DNA from: Apoderus coryli
Lineage: Eukaryota; Arthropoda; Insecta; Coleoptera; Attelabidae
NCBI GenBank assembly: GCA_911728435.2
Contig: OU452203.1
Coordinates: 21,702,134 to 21,766,133 of the forward strand
Direction: 5' to 3'
Length of the DNA: 64,000 bases
The notes under the pieces are model-generated. The model did not search any database, had not been told where the DNA came from, and worked only from the letters and a program-made list of their open reading frames with translations. Positions 25,175 to 37,000 of the stretch are shown piece after piece. Within the stretch, counting starts at the first letter, position 1, and the number at the start of each line of letters is the position of its first letter. The position numbers were made by a program, and so were the translations under genes.

Positions 25175-27412
25175 ATGAAAAATAAAAGAAAAACAAGAGA
25201 AACTAACCAAGTAATGGTTAAAGGCGGGACAGAAATTTTGGATAATGTAGAAGCATCTTGTATGAAACAGGAAACTTTGGCATTATCAAATACGGGAGAA
25301 AGTGATGAATGTGATGTTGACGTTAGTATAAATAATTTGGTTACAGTGAAAATAGAAGAAGAATCTGCTACAAACACAATACCAATAGGTAAGTAAGTAC
25401 TTGGGTGCTAGTTACATTCCATTCATACTCTATGCCGTTTCGTCTTATAAACTACGCGACAGATAGAATGGGACAGTCGAATTTTGACTAAGGCATTCAA
25501 TTACTTTTGTTTTTTTAATACTAATTTAATTCTTCAATATTAGAGGACAGTATTCCTCAGAAAGTAGCGTCAAATGTGATCATGGAAATACGCCCCTCCA
25601 AAATTTATGGCAAAGGCGCATTTGCTACAAGCCGGTTACCAATCGGTATGCAATTTGGTCCTTATGAAGGTGACATATGCAGAGTGGCAAGCTCTAACAG
25701 TAATCACTTGAAGTTAACTGAAGATAAAGAAGTGGTAAGTGGAACTAGGCTATATACAAAAGTGATTTTTAAAACAAATTTTAAATAGAACACTCAGTAT
25801 ATTATTTCGTGATCATGAAGGAAACATTTTGTCTTTTTATTCCCCGATGGACCTCATTTCTGTAAAATTGGTTGAGAGTTGGCAACGATATCGTTTTTAA
25901 TTTTTATTTTTCACTTTTTTATGTAGCCTGATGGTTCCAAATCAATATCAAATTGGATGCAATACATTAATTATGCCAAAAACAGATCTCAGCAGAATCT
26001 GGAAGCATTCCAGCACAAAGGAACGATCTGCTATCGTACTGTGAGGCCAATCGAAAAGGATGAGGAATTATTAGTCTATGATGAATCATTTGCAGAGATA
26101 CTCGGTATCGATTACAAAGAGTACGATGGCACGGTAGATCAGAACCAAGATTTGGATTTTTGTCAAAAGTGTCAAATTGTTTTGGGGAATAAAGAGTCTA
26201 AACAGGACCATGAGAAGTGCTGTACATTTAGAGAGAATGACACACTTGATCTTAATATTCGAATGACATATGAATGTTGTTATTGTCAGCGATATTTTAA
26301 TTCTACAGCATATAAAGCAAGACATGAGATAAAATGTTCCAAAAGAAAACAAGACCAAATGCAAAAGCGGTAAGTCGCTTTCCAAATGTTTGTTAGGCGT
26401 TTAAGACAGCTTCGTATTTTTTTATATAAAACTTTATTTAGGCTAAACCACAGCTTTCTTTAGACAAGCCATGAATAGACAATGGCATCACTGCAATACG
26501 GTTGGTAAATCAGTCTACTCGAAGCTATTTTGTATTCGTATTCTGTAACATAGAACCAATTAGTATTCCTAGAAGAATCTCGCCATTTTTATCGCCGGTC
26601 AGAGTCCAAATAAATCACTTTATTTTATTAACAAAAACCCTGCCATTCCGTTCCCAAATATACTGTTTCATGGCTGGTCTAAAGGAGGCTGTGGCTAAAC
26701 ATAATTTTGTATTTGTTTGTTTTCCAGAAAAGTGAACGAAAATGGGAAGCGATTCTTTTGTAGCAAATGCGATTACAAAACGAGTATTGAAGGCGATTTC
26801 AAACGGCATTATCTAATCCACGATAAAGACCATGCGCAATGGTTCTATTGTAACATGTGTGAATTTAAAAGTATTCGAAAGGATAATTTAAGAACACATC
26901 AAAAAATACATTTGGAAACTTGTACATTGACGTGTAAGTTTTGTAATAAACAGTTGAATCAAATAAGGGAGTTAGATTCACATTTGCTGAATAATCATAG
27001 AAACGAAATAGATATTAGTGAAATGATAACAAGTAAAATCCATCATTGCCCGAAATGCGCTTACCAAACTGTGTACCTATCTGACCTGAAGAAACACATG
27101 TTGAACCATAAAGACATCAGCACCGATTTGCCAAAGCTGAGTTGTGAGTATTGCGATTATACTTCGTATAGAGCAAGCACTATGAAAAGGCATGTATTCA
27201 CACATACGAAAATTAAACCATATTTGTGTACGGAATGTAATGAAACTTTTAATCGAAAAGTGAAAATTGATTCTCATATCGTCCGTAAACATCCGAATAA
27301 CGAAGGCCTAATGGCTACAATTACAAATAAAATATTTGAATGTGAACATTGTTCGTTTAAATGTTTATTCAGTACAAATTTCAAATCGCATATGAAAACC
27401 AAACACTCTTAA
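25175..27412 (+). CDS. PR/SET-domain C2H2 zinc-finger protein (PRDM family, PRDM7/9-like PR domain)
   Basis: Four exons: 25175-25388, 25544-25734, 25927-26369 and 26728-27412. They join in frame to 1533 bases, 510 residues. Exon 1 encodes an acidic N-terminus with a VKIE sumoylation-type site. Residues of about 84-200 form a PR/SET domain: SKIYGKGAFATSRLPIG, FGPYEG, SNWMQYINYAKN, QNLEAFQHKGTICYRTVRP and EELLVYDESFAEILGI. PRDM7/9 proteins have VWYGDEY where this one reads VYDESF, so catalytic activity is uncertain. A Cys-rich knuckle, an atypical CCYC..H..C finger and seven C2H2 fingers follow, with long non-TGEKP linkers. It probably binds DNA and may methylate histones. The gene on minus at 29905-33290 is its paralogue. 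Confidence 0.9.
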
Positions 27413-29904
27413 GTTAAAATGCTTATGCTGAAACATGTTGCGAAGATCGAAGATAATTTTCAAAAGCAATGACCGGTTCTTGTTTTCATAAATATCTTTA
27501 AAATCCTATTACTTATTTTGTTGAAATGGGACAGTGTTACGTAATTTAAGCCCAATGGTACACATTTTTTACAGTAAATAGGGTGGATCCTTTATACTGT
27601 TGTTTGAAGTAAGATAAGTATTGTTATTATATAATCACACCTAGTTTATAATGTTTGAATGTTATTTAACATCATTTTGGTAACTATTAATACATTATTA
27701 AATACTATGTATTTGTGATCTAATAAGTAGAATGTACATAATTAAAATAATTAACCAATACGATATACTTACCTAGTATGTGTTTATTTTCTAACCTATC
27801 ATTTCGATTTCCCTTTAGATTGCCTTGAAATCTATTAAAGAACAAAATGTTATAATGTCCAAACTGCTTAATTATATTATATTCGACACCAAATTGAAAC
27901 AGTAGGGTTTTTTTAGGGATTAAGCCCTACACAGCTTTTACCCTGTATAGTAGGAACGTTTTGACTTGTAAGTCTCGCTATGTGTTTTTGTTTACATCAA
28001 AACGCGTTATGGGCATTATGTATTTTTAAATGGAACACGTTGGATTTTATTGTATTTTTTGAAATTTGAAACCTACCTTAATTACTTACTCTGCCATATC
28101 TGATAGCTGACCCTATTCCTGACAAAAACAAGCCCATGAATAGACTGTATGTACTATATAATTCTAAATAATTCAAAAACTTTGAATAAAAATACATGTT
28201 TATTACACAAAACATGTTTAAGAAGGAAAAATTAGCTGCGTGCACGTATTCTATTAAGAAAAGAGGACTTTGTATTTCGTGCAGAGTTTTTTTTATATAT
28301 GGTCAGAGCGCGCTGGGGCCATGGCCTGACGAGTGCCGAAAGCCCTCTGACCATTAATAAAAAAAAAACTTTGCACGAAATACAAGGTTTCCTGCTTCGT
28401 AAAAACGTCTAAAACTGTATTAAAACCACAATCTAGAAACTCTAGATCTGTGATTAAAACAGTAACAAGAACAAAAAACCTGTTTCTCAAACAATATTTT
28501 AAGAAAGAAGGATTCTTAACCGCGCAAAAACCTAAAAATATATAATGTTGTATAGAACAAAATGTTTGATAGTTATACTGAAAAATCCAGGACCCCATTT
28601 CAGATATTTTTTGGTTCTCCATAAATACGCCAGCCTTCAACAGCAAATAATATCAATCACCCATGGTATAATACAAACAATCAATCACCTATTATAAAAT
28701 CGCGCTTTTGCTTTTACAAATTTCATTGGCAGAAATGAGAAATTTAACCTCAAAATGCTTTATTTGCCAATGATAATAAATTTTGACTAAGTATTGTTCC
28801 TTAAAAGTGTACAAGTGCGAGGTGCTAGGTGATCATGTCAATGTCACATCAGCCCAGCTGATCTGAGTTATAAAAGCCAAAAAGGTTATCCAATTGCATA
28901 GAAACGATTTAAGGCTAATTACAGCAACAACACCTTTGATTACAGATATTATCTGGGACACGACAGCTTACTGGATGAAGGTTTATTTCAATAAATAACC
29001 ATTCTGCGTATTACAGTTTAATTAGTATTAAATTAAAATATTTACAATTTATATGGATCCAATATTATTTAGTTACTTAAATTATTATGGTAAACAATCT
29101 AAACTAGAATAGTTAACTAGGTATAAGGACATTTTAGTGAGATACCGTTGTTAAACCGTATCTTATCGATAATCAAATTTTGATGTATCAAAAATTGACT
29201 TTCTAACCTATATAACATTGTATAAACAATGACTTATGTACCTATCGAAATCTTTGGGCATTCGGCAACGCCGAGCTTGAAAACAAACGAACGCATGCCC
29301 CCTTCCCACTCGTGGTGTGTATTGTATGATCCAATGTGTATTGCATAACTTTGATAGAGATATTTTATGCCCCCCCAGACCTAAATCCGCCCTTGGTCTC
29401 GACAAACGTCTGCTTCTAAATGGCAACATTAATTTTAGAGAAAATTTCAAATTAATTACTAATTTATCCATACCACTTTTATCGACTTTGAACGTGTGTA
29501 AAACAGGCTTATGAAAGACACTGTAGCATTAAACTTAATTTGCCATAGTTTAAATAAAGTTTTTTTTTAAATACTTGATATCAGTGATTTCATTCACTTC
29601 ACAGATTACATAATTTATACAGCCCCCATTGCATATTTTTATTTCAAATTATTTTCATATTTCTACAATATTGACAATATTTTTTTTATTTTCGCTAAAA
29701 CTGTGAGGGTATAGACCTAACAGGATATACCAGAAAAGAAGAAGAATAAAAGTGAGGTTATAAAATAAAACATCGAGTTTTATTATAAAAGTTAATGAAT
29801 ATAATTACAACAGAAAATAAACTAATTAACAAAATCTACAATAAACAACATTCAAACTTTAGCATTAGATTGGATTGTTTCTTTTAAATCTGAAATACCT
29901 AAAA
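27413..29904. other. Intergenic stretch between two convergent zinc-finger genes
   Basis: About 2.5 kb of AT-rich DNA lies between the two stop codons. It holds the fold-back element at 28268-28387. I saw no coding segment. Frames at 28293-28646 and 29208-29514 have no family resemblance. Confidence 0.55.
28268..28387. repeat. Short fold-back element (MITE-like)
   Basis: The left arm tttgtatttcgtgcagag pairs with the right arm ctttgcacgaaatacaag, and ggtcagag pairs with ctctgacc inside. T and A tracts lie between the pairs. The total length is about 120 bases. Confidence 0.65.
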
Positions 29905-32900
29905 CTATTCAGTTACTTCAATATCTGAATGTATCTTTAAATGATCTATCAAATTGGATACTTTATCTGTGGTGTAATTACAATGTTTACAATCTAACTT
30001 CGGCAACTCTATATTTATATCTTTATGAGTTAACAAATGTTCTTTAAACTTATATATTTGCACGGTTTCGAAACTACATTTTGCGCAATGATGGACCTTA
30101 CTTGTTATCATTTCACTTACATTTATTTCGTTTTTATGATAATGCAACAAATGGGAATCTAAACTACTTTTTCGAGTAAACATTTTATTACATATAGTAC
30201 AAAATAAGTGCTTATGTTTAATCAAATGCTTTTTCAAATTTTGTACAATATCTGTGGTGTAATCACAGTGTTTACAATGCAACTTCGGGAACTCTGTACT
30301 TATTTCTTTATGAGTTAACAAATGTGTTTTCAAGTTACATAGTTTCACTGTTTGGTAACTGCATTTTGAACAATGATGGACTTTACTTGTTATTATTTCA
30401 CTAACGTCTATTTCGTGTTTATGATAATTCAACAAATGTGAATCTAAACTGCTTTTTCGCGTAAACATTTTACTACATATTGTACAAAGTAATTTCTTAT
30501 GTATTATCAAGTGGCTTTTGAAATCATTTACTATATCTGTGGTGTAATCACAATCTTTACAAGTCAACTTTGACTGCAACTCTGTATCTATTCCCTCATG
30601 AGTTAACAAATGTGATTTAAGCTCATATGGTCTCACGGTTTGGTAACTGCATTTTGAACACTGATGGACTTTGCTTGAAATTATTTCACTAACGTTTATT
30701 TCTTTTCTATGATTAATTAACAAATGTGAGTCTAAATTAACTTTTCGATTAAACTTTTTATTACATACGGTACAATCAAACGGTTTAATATTACTGTGTG
30801 TTAATGTATGCATTTTCAAATTGTTTAGTCTATATGTGGTGTAATCACAGTGTTTACAATACAACTTCGGCAACTCTGTACGTATTTCTTTATGGGTTAA
30901 CAAATGTGCTTTAAAGTTAGATACTTTCACGGTTTGGTAACTGCACTTTGAGCAATGGTGGACTTTACTTGTTATTATTTCACTCACGTTTATTTCGTTT
31001 TTATGATACTTCAACAAATGTGAGTCTAAACTGATTTTTCGAGTAAACATTTTACTGCATATTGTACAAAGTAATTCCTTATGTGTTATCAAGTGCCTTT
31101 TCAAATCACTTATTACGTCTGTGGTGTAATCACAATCTTTACAAGTTAACTTTGGTGGCGGCAGCTCTTTACATATTTCCTCATGAGTTAGCGAATGTGA
31201 TTTAAGCTCATATGGTTTCACGGTTTGGTAATTACATTGTAAGCACTGATACACTTTACTTGTGATTATTTCACTAACGTTTACTTCGTTTCTATGATTA
31301 TTCAATAAATGTGAATCTAAATTAACTTTTCGATTAAACTTTTTACTACATACGGTACAAACAAATGGTTTAGCGTCACTATGTATTAATAAATGCCTAT
31401 TCAAATTGTTTATTCTATATGTGGTGTAATCACAGTATTTACAACGCAACTTCGGCAACTCTGTACTTATCTGTTTGTGGGTTAACAAATGTTCTTTAAA
31501 GTTAGATATTTTCACGGTTTGATAACTGCACTTTGAGCAATGATGGACTTTACTCGTAATCATTTCACTAACGCCTGTTTCGTTTTTATGATTACTCAGC
31601 AAATGCGAATCTAAATTAACTTTTCGATTAAACTTTTTATTACACAGGGAGCAAATAAAAGCTTTAGGATTACTGTGAGTTAATGAATGCCTTCTCAATT
31701 TGTTTACTCTGTATGTGGTGTAATCACAATGTTTACAATGCATCTTCGGCAATTCTGTAATTATTTGTTTGTGAGTTAGCAAATGTTCTTTAAAGTTAGA
31801 TATTTTCACGGTTTGGTAACTGCATCTTGAGCAATGATGGACTTTACTTGTTATCATTTCACTTACGTCTATTTCGTCTTTATGATTATTCAGTAAATGT
31901 GAATCTAAACCGCTTTTTCGATTAAACGTTTTACTACAAATAGTACAAAAGTATTGTTCAATATTCTTATGTGTTTTTAAATGCCTTTTCAAATTGTTTG
32001 CTGTATCTGTTGTGTAATCACAATGTTTACAACGTAACTTTGGCGATAAATCTGTACCTATTTCCTCATGAGTTAACAAATGTGATTTCAGCTCATCTTC
32101 AATTATTTCACTAACGTTTGTTTCATTTTTATGATTAGCCAACATATGCAAACGTAAATTATTTTTTTTCTTAAATCTTTTACTACACCACTTACACCAA
32201 AATGTGCTACTGTTTGTCATAATATGTCGTCTTTGATGCGCATTTAAACTTTTTTTATAAATTGTTTGAAACTTACACATCTTACAATGCAACCATTCTA
32301 AATTTTCTCTATTGTGGATCCGATGATGTGATTTTAAAATATCCTTTCTATGAGTTTTGTAGTTACATTTACTACAACAGAATCGCTTCTCAATTTCGAT
32401 TTTTCTGCAACATAAATATACATTTAAAAAGGAAAGTTTTAGTAGGTTTGTTAGATGCTTCGAGGGAGATACGATCCTTCACTATTATCAATATTATCGA
32501 TTTATTATAAATTGAGTATCAGGCAATACATCAGAAAGAAAAAAATGTTCTCTCTAAACGAAAGCAAAGGCTAACTGAAGTCACAATTACGATCTTACCT
32601 CGTATTTTGCTGGTTCTCATGTATAGAGTTAGCTACGTTAGTACCAAAAGAACAGTCATCCTTTTTACCCAACACACCGCATTTCTCATCTTCCTTTTTA
32701 TACTGTTCATTCCCCAAATCAATATGACACAAATTCAAATCTTTGTACTCATCAACAGGATAGTAAGGCTCTTTGGAATCGATCTCTGCAAGAGATTTAA
32801 CATAATATCAAAAAGCTATTAATGATGATAAAAAATAAGACAAGAAGGGCACATTGTACGCATGGTAGTATTTCATATGATTAGAAACTTCTTAGGTAAT

Positions 32901-33290
32901 TGCCTATTACTTTATTTTACCGGAATTGTCTTCTGTTTTTATTGTATCTAAATTATGCATCGTAATATCCATTTTAAATTCATGATTTTCTTCTGTAGTT
33001 GAGAATGATAAGTTTTCTTCTTTTACATAAACTGCTTCTATGTGATTCAGAATTTCTGGTTCATGTTTAACTGTTACTTCATTAGTGTCCATTGGTTCTG
33101 GTTCAGTTTTAATACGTAACATTCCTTGTGTGTTTGATGTATTATTAGAAAACGTTTCACTGTTATTTTTGATAAATCCAATTATTGGGTTTGTTATACT
33201 GATATTATTATAACAAGTGTTATCCTTTGCGTTTATGTTTTCTAATTCTGGTGGATCAGAGAATTCTCTAATTATTTGTTGTGATTCCAT
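29905..33290 (-). CDS. Multi-C2H2 zinc-finger protein, PR-domain-less paralogue of the gene at 25175-27412
   Basis: Three exons on minus: 32921-33290, 32599-32785 and 29905-32404. They splice to 3057 bases, 1018 residues. Exon 1 has four psi-K-x-E sites (IKTE, VKHE, VKEE, IKTE) and aligns with exon 1 of the PR-domain gene (EILNHIEA against EILDNVEA; MHNLDTIKTED against INNLVTVKIEE). Exon 2 aligns only with the part after the PR domain (DEYKDLNLCHIDLGNEQ against DQNQDLDFCQKC). Exon 3 starts with the same phase and FCCSKCNYKT. I count 25 complete C2H2 fingers plus one broken finger near 32100. They follow a three-finger cycle of CxxCDYTT, CxxCxKxFxRK and CxxCSYQT types with a 20-residue VSEIITSKVHHC linker. 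It is probably a nuclear DNA-binding protein. Its target is unknown. Confidence 0.9.
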
Positions 33291-34087
33291 GATTTCTCGA
33301 GTTACAAATATGACTATTATTATTTGTAATTGGGAAATAGGATACGATTTAAACTGTTCGAATTAGTTTTGTATGTTTTGGTTTTTATTAAATAATTAAG
33401 ATTATCTTTGTTGTTGTTGACGTCTAATATATAATATGACATATGGATGGAGTCAATGGACTGTCTGACAGTTATTCTGCGTCTCGTTTGAATGGACTCT
33501 CTTGTGAAGAAGACATGAAGACAACAAGAACTAGTGGTCTGTACTCTCGATAGTATAAATGTGTCGTGCAACGATTTTGACGTTGTCTAATATTTATTTT
33601 GTTTTAAATTTGTTTATATTAATAGCTTTTAAATAGTTGTTTTAGAGTACGACAACCGTAAATGTCAAGGGGAGCAACTACCTCTCTCTGTGTTAACAAA
33701 ATATTGGAGATATTCTGGAAATAATACTAATCGATTCTCGGCACCGCTACTTTGAAGCAGTCGTAAACACAGTAAATAAAATTTATCGCGAATATCTATA
33801 TTCACTCACAAATGATGTTCCTTTTACAAATTTGAATGACAGTTGAATTAGAAATTTAAAAATCACCGGCGTAAAATATTGTGTCTTCGAGTTCAATAGT
33901 TTCAGGTGCTAGAAAGATAATTTTGCAAATATTTCGGGCTACTGCATTACCCTAATAATTAATTGTTGCTGGTAACAAAAATTAAATAAAATACACTGAT
34001 AATTTACTTATTTATTAAAATACTGATTACAAAAATATTAAAATGTAATAATAAACTTGTCAAATAACAAATCACTAATAACTAATA
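33291..34087. other. Intergenic stretch
   Basis: About 0.8 kb lies between the zinc-finger gene start and the transferrin stop. A tttatt near 34012 would be a minus-strand polyadenylation signal for the transferrin gene. No other feature was seen. Confidence 0.5.
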
Positions 34088-37000
34088 TTAAAACATTCTA
34101 TGATTGATCATATAAATAACAAAAACAACTGTTAAAAACAATTTAAAAGGCACTACAAGTTTATGACCACTTGAGGTGTTGCTTTGTGTACAAAACTCTG
34201 AGGTTTTTATCAGCTTCTGGAAGTTATCAACGTATTTTATGTGTGTACCACCGAATGTTAATCCCGGTGTGGAATCCTACAAAATGAAAATACAATTACA
34301 ATGATGAGTGTGAGAAATTAATAAGCGGTTCTGTGAAAAAACTATATTAATATGACAAATTTGTTTTCAGCAATAAATTCTTACCGGAAATAATAGATCT
34401 CTAGTTCCGTTGAACATTTCAAACACCTGGAAAGGCTTCAATAGTTTTTGTCCGAACTCCTTTTCGATGTCTCGCAACAAAATCTTTGCGTCGTCAAAGT
34501 TATTGTTTCCGTTTTTGATGATAACTTCACCTGCCGTAATTACAGCTAATGCCGCATTTTCGTCCACGTTTAAAACGCCAGGATTGGTGGCAAACGTGCC
34601 ATTTCTATTTAGAACACGGATCTGTGAGTCAATATTACTGTTTGGAGTCATATCTGTGGAAACAATAAATAAATATAAGGTAAGTAAAATAATGTTATAA
34701 TTTTTCTCACCATTGATTGAAATTAGTGCGTAGTCCCCACTGTTAGCCAATAGACATCTTATAGCACCATCTGTCCCATAATAGTTGTTACCTGTATCTG
34801 CACTGCAATATTTCGAAGCTAAAAATGAAAATAACTTACAAAACAATGTCCTATGCATCTTTTAATCGTTATATTTACGTAATGTCTGGTTTAAGGTCAC
34901 ACAGTTTTCGCACAATTTTTGGGCATTCTTTTCAGAAACGTTGTAGTCGTTCGAGTTGGCACCAGGCACACAAGAATCCCCAACAAAATTACTGAAAATT
35001 TCTTGGTAATTACAACTCTTTGATTTAAGTACCTCGATGCGTATAAGATCAATGAATGCAAGCCATTCTGAAACATAAATACATTACATTACATCAAGTA
35101 ACCTCCACAATCTCCGAATATTCTCTAAAATTATTAAACAATGTTTCGTTGAGTTTTGTTACCTTTTCCGCCATATTCGGGAAGGCAGGCCCGTTTGCCG
35201 CTGAGATCGGTTAAAGTAGTGACGTTTAAGGTGTCATTGGCACGAAAAACAATGACAATCTTTGACAGTTGACGTGTATCCGTCTCTGGATATGCAATAT
35301 TTGTCAAGTCCTTTCTAAAAACAATAAAAGTCAATATTTAAGTATTCAATATCGTAAAAACTTTTTGGAAGCTATTATGTAGCTATTATCCTGAATAACA
35401 TGCAACATGCACAGGGTGTCTCTCCACGACCTGTAGAAGAACATTCCGTACAGCAATATCTGGTACACACTGTATATTAAATAAAAACGACTCAACTGTA
35501 GCGCCAAAAATCCGTAATTAGCATCGATGAACGCTATGTCGGCACTGCTAGATTGTAGACTATCCAAAACTGATGCGGTGTCACCATCTCGACTTTGTAC
35601 GCATTGGATTACAGGCTGCATGCCCACATTGATGGCAGCCTGTTGCAGCCATTCGCATTTCCGTTGCTCTCTCGTATCGATTGTCGACCATTTAGTTGTT
35701 GTATTGCATTGGAGCGATTCGTTTAGTGTCGGTATTTTACGACGGGCTACGAAAATTAAATGTACTTTAGATATTTCTTTTTGCGTTGTCATTTTTCAAA
35801 CTCGTTGCTTATTTTTGAAAAGTTACAGTAATTACAATGCATTTCCCCATCATTTTTGTGCATGCTTGAAATAAGTTGCTCAGTGCGTTGTTACACTTCA
35901 AATTGACATATGTTTGCATATCAAAAACAGAATGAGGAGATGCGTTGTAATTTTTCACGCTGCGTTGTAAACTTATAACTTACTTTCCACATAACTCCTC
36001 AAAGATTGTGGTTGAGTAATGTTAATCCTATCGCTTTTCGCAATTCCCAAAATATACACCAAAGACGCTCCAACTGTGTCGGAAGAACCGTCGTATGGCA
36101 CGATTTCTGCACTGGGCAACAAATGATTGCTGAGATGTCTTGTTACGTAATTTCTGGATTTCTCGTATGTCTGACTGTGAATAATTAGAATAGAAACTAA
36201 ACACGTTTTACCAATTCACCAAAACACTTTTTTATTTTAGAAGCGCGTTTCGCGAACAATGGTAGCATCCTCAGGAGAGAATTAAAACACGTGATGATGC
36301 TAACATTGTTAGCGAAACGCGCGTCGAGAATTAAAGTTTTAAAGTTTCTCCTCATCGATTAAATATATAAATGGACATGTTGGCTTACTTGGACGTCACA
36401 AAGACAGGTTTTAGTTGACTGGTCCAGGTGCAAGGACTGCTGGCATCACTCAATTTACCATCACTGCAGAGATATTGGAAGTTTTCGGTGTTAGATGTGG
36501 AATTGAAGAATATTTGGGCGTCTCGCAGCGATGTAAGTGATACATCGCCACCATTGTTGCTGAGACAGGCGAGCGAGTCGTTAAAAGGCACTCGATAGTT
36601 GACGTTGCATCCGAGTAAGCCGCACAGGTCACATAGAGAGCTGAACTTCGCTTCTGAAAATAATGCAAAATCATTGACCTAAGTTAGTACAAAAAATCTG
36701 CAACACACACAAAACTACTATCAAAATTCATCTAATTAAGGCATACTTAGTTTTCCATCTAACTCATCATCCTCAGTCCATTTGCCTGGCCGACATGAAC
36801 TTCCAAAAAACTCCGCCACAGCCTGAATCCGTTTCTCTACCATAGTTGCATTTGTCGAACAGTTAGTTTGCGTTACTTTCGATTCCAGTTCTTCTAACAC
36901 GTATCTAGTGATCAATTCGTCATGATCAAAGCCCGGATGACAATAACGGAGGCCTTTGAGGTTCTCCAAACCGCCGACAAAAGATTTACGCACTACGACA

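Noticed and set aside
25735..25788. Read-through after PRDM exon 2
   Set aside because: GTAAGT follows GAAGTG, and the next exon continues the PR domain in frame at 25927.
28293..28646. 117-codon minus-strand frame
   Set aside because: It covers the fold-back element at 28268-28387 and has no family resemblance.
35346..35496. C-terminal extension of transferrin exon 7 (RFYLIYSVYQILLYG...)
   Set aside because: The frame runs on into intron sequence. A GTTGAG donor after GFLAL joins in frame to KDLTNIAYPETD, which matches transferrins, so the extension is not coding.
36541..36674. Minus-strand frame with LLTTRSPVSATMVAMYH
   Set aside because: It is an alternative frame of transferrin exon 5. 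The other frame has the conserved CL and Gly-Asp motif.
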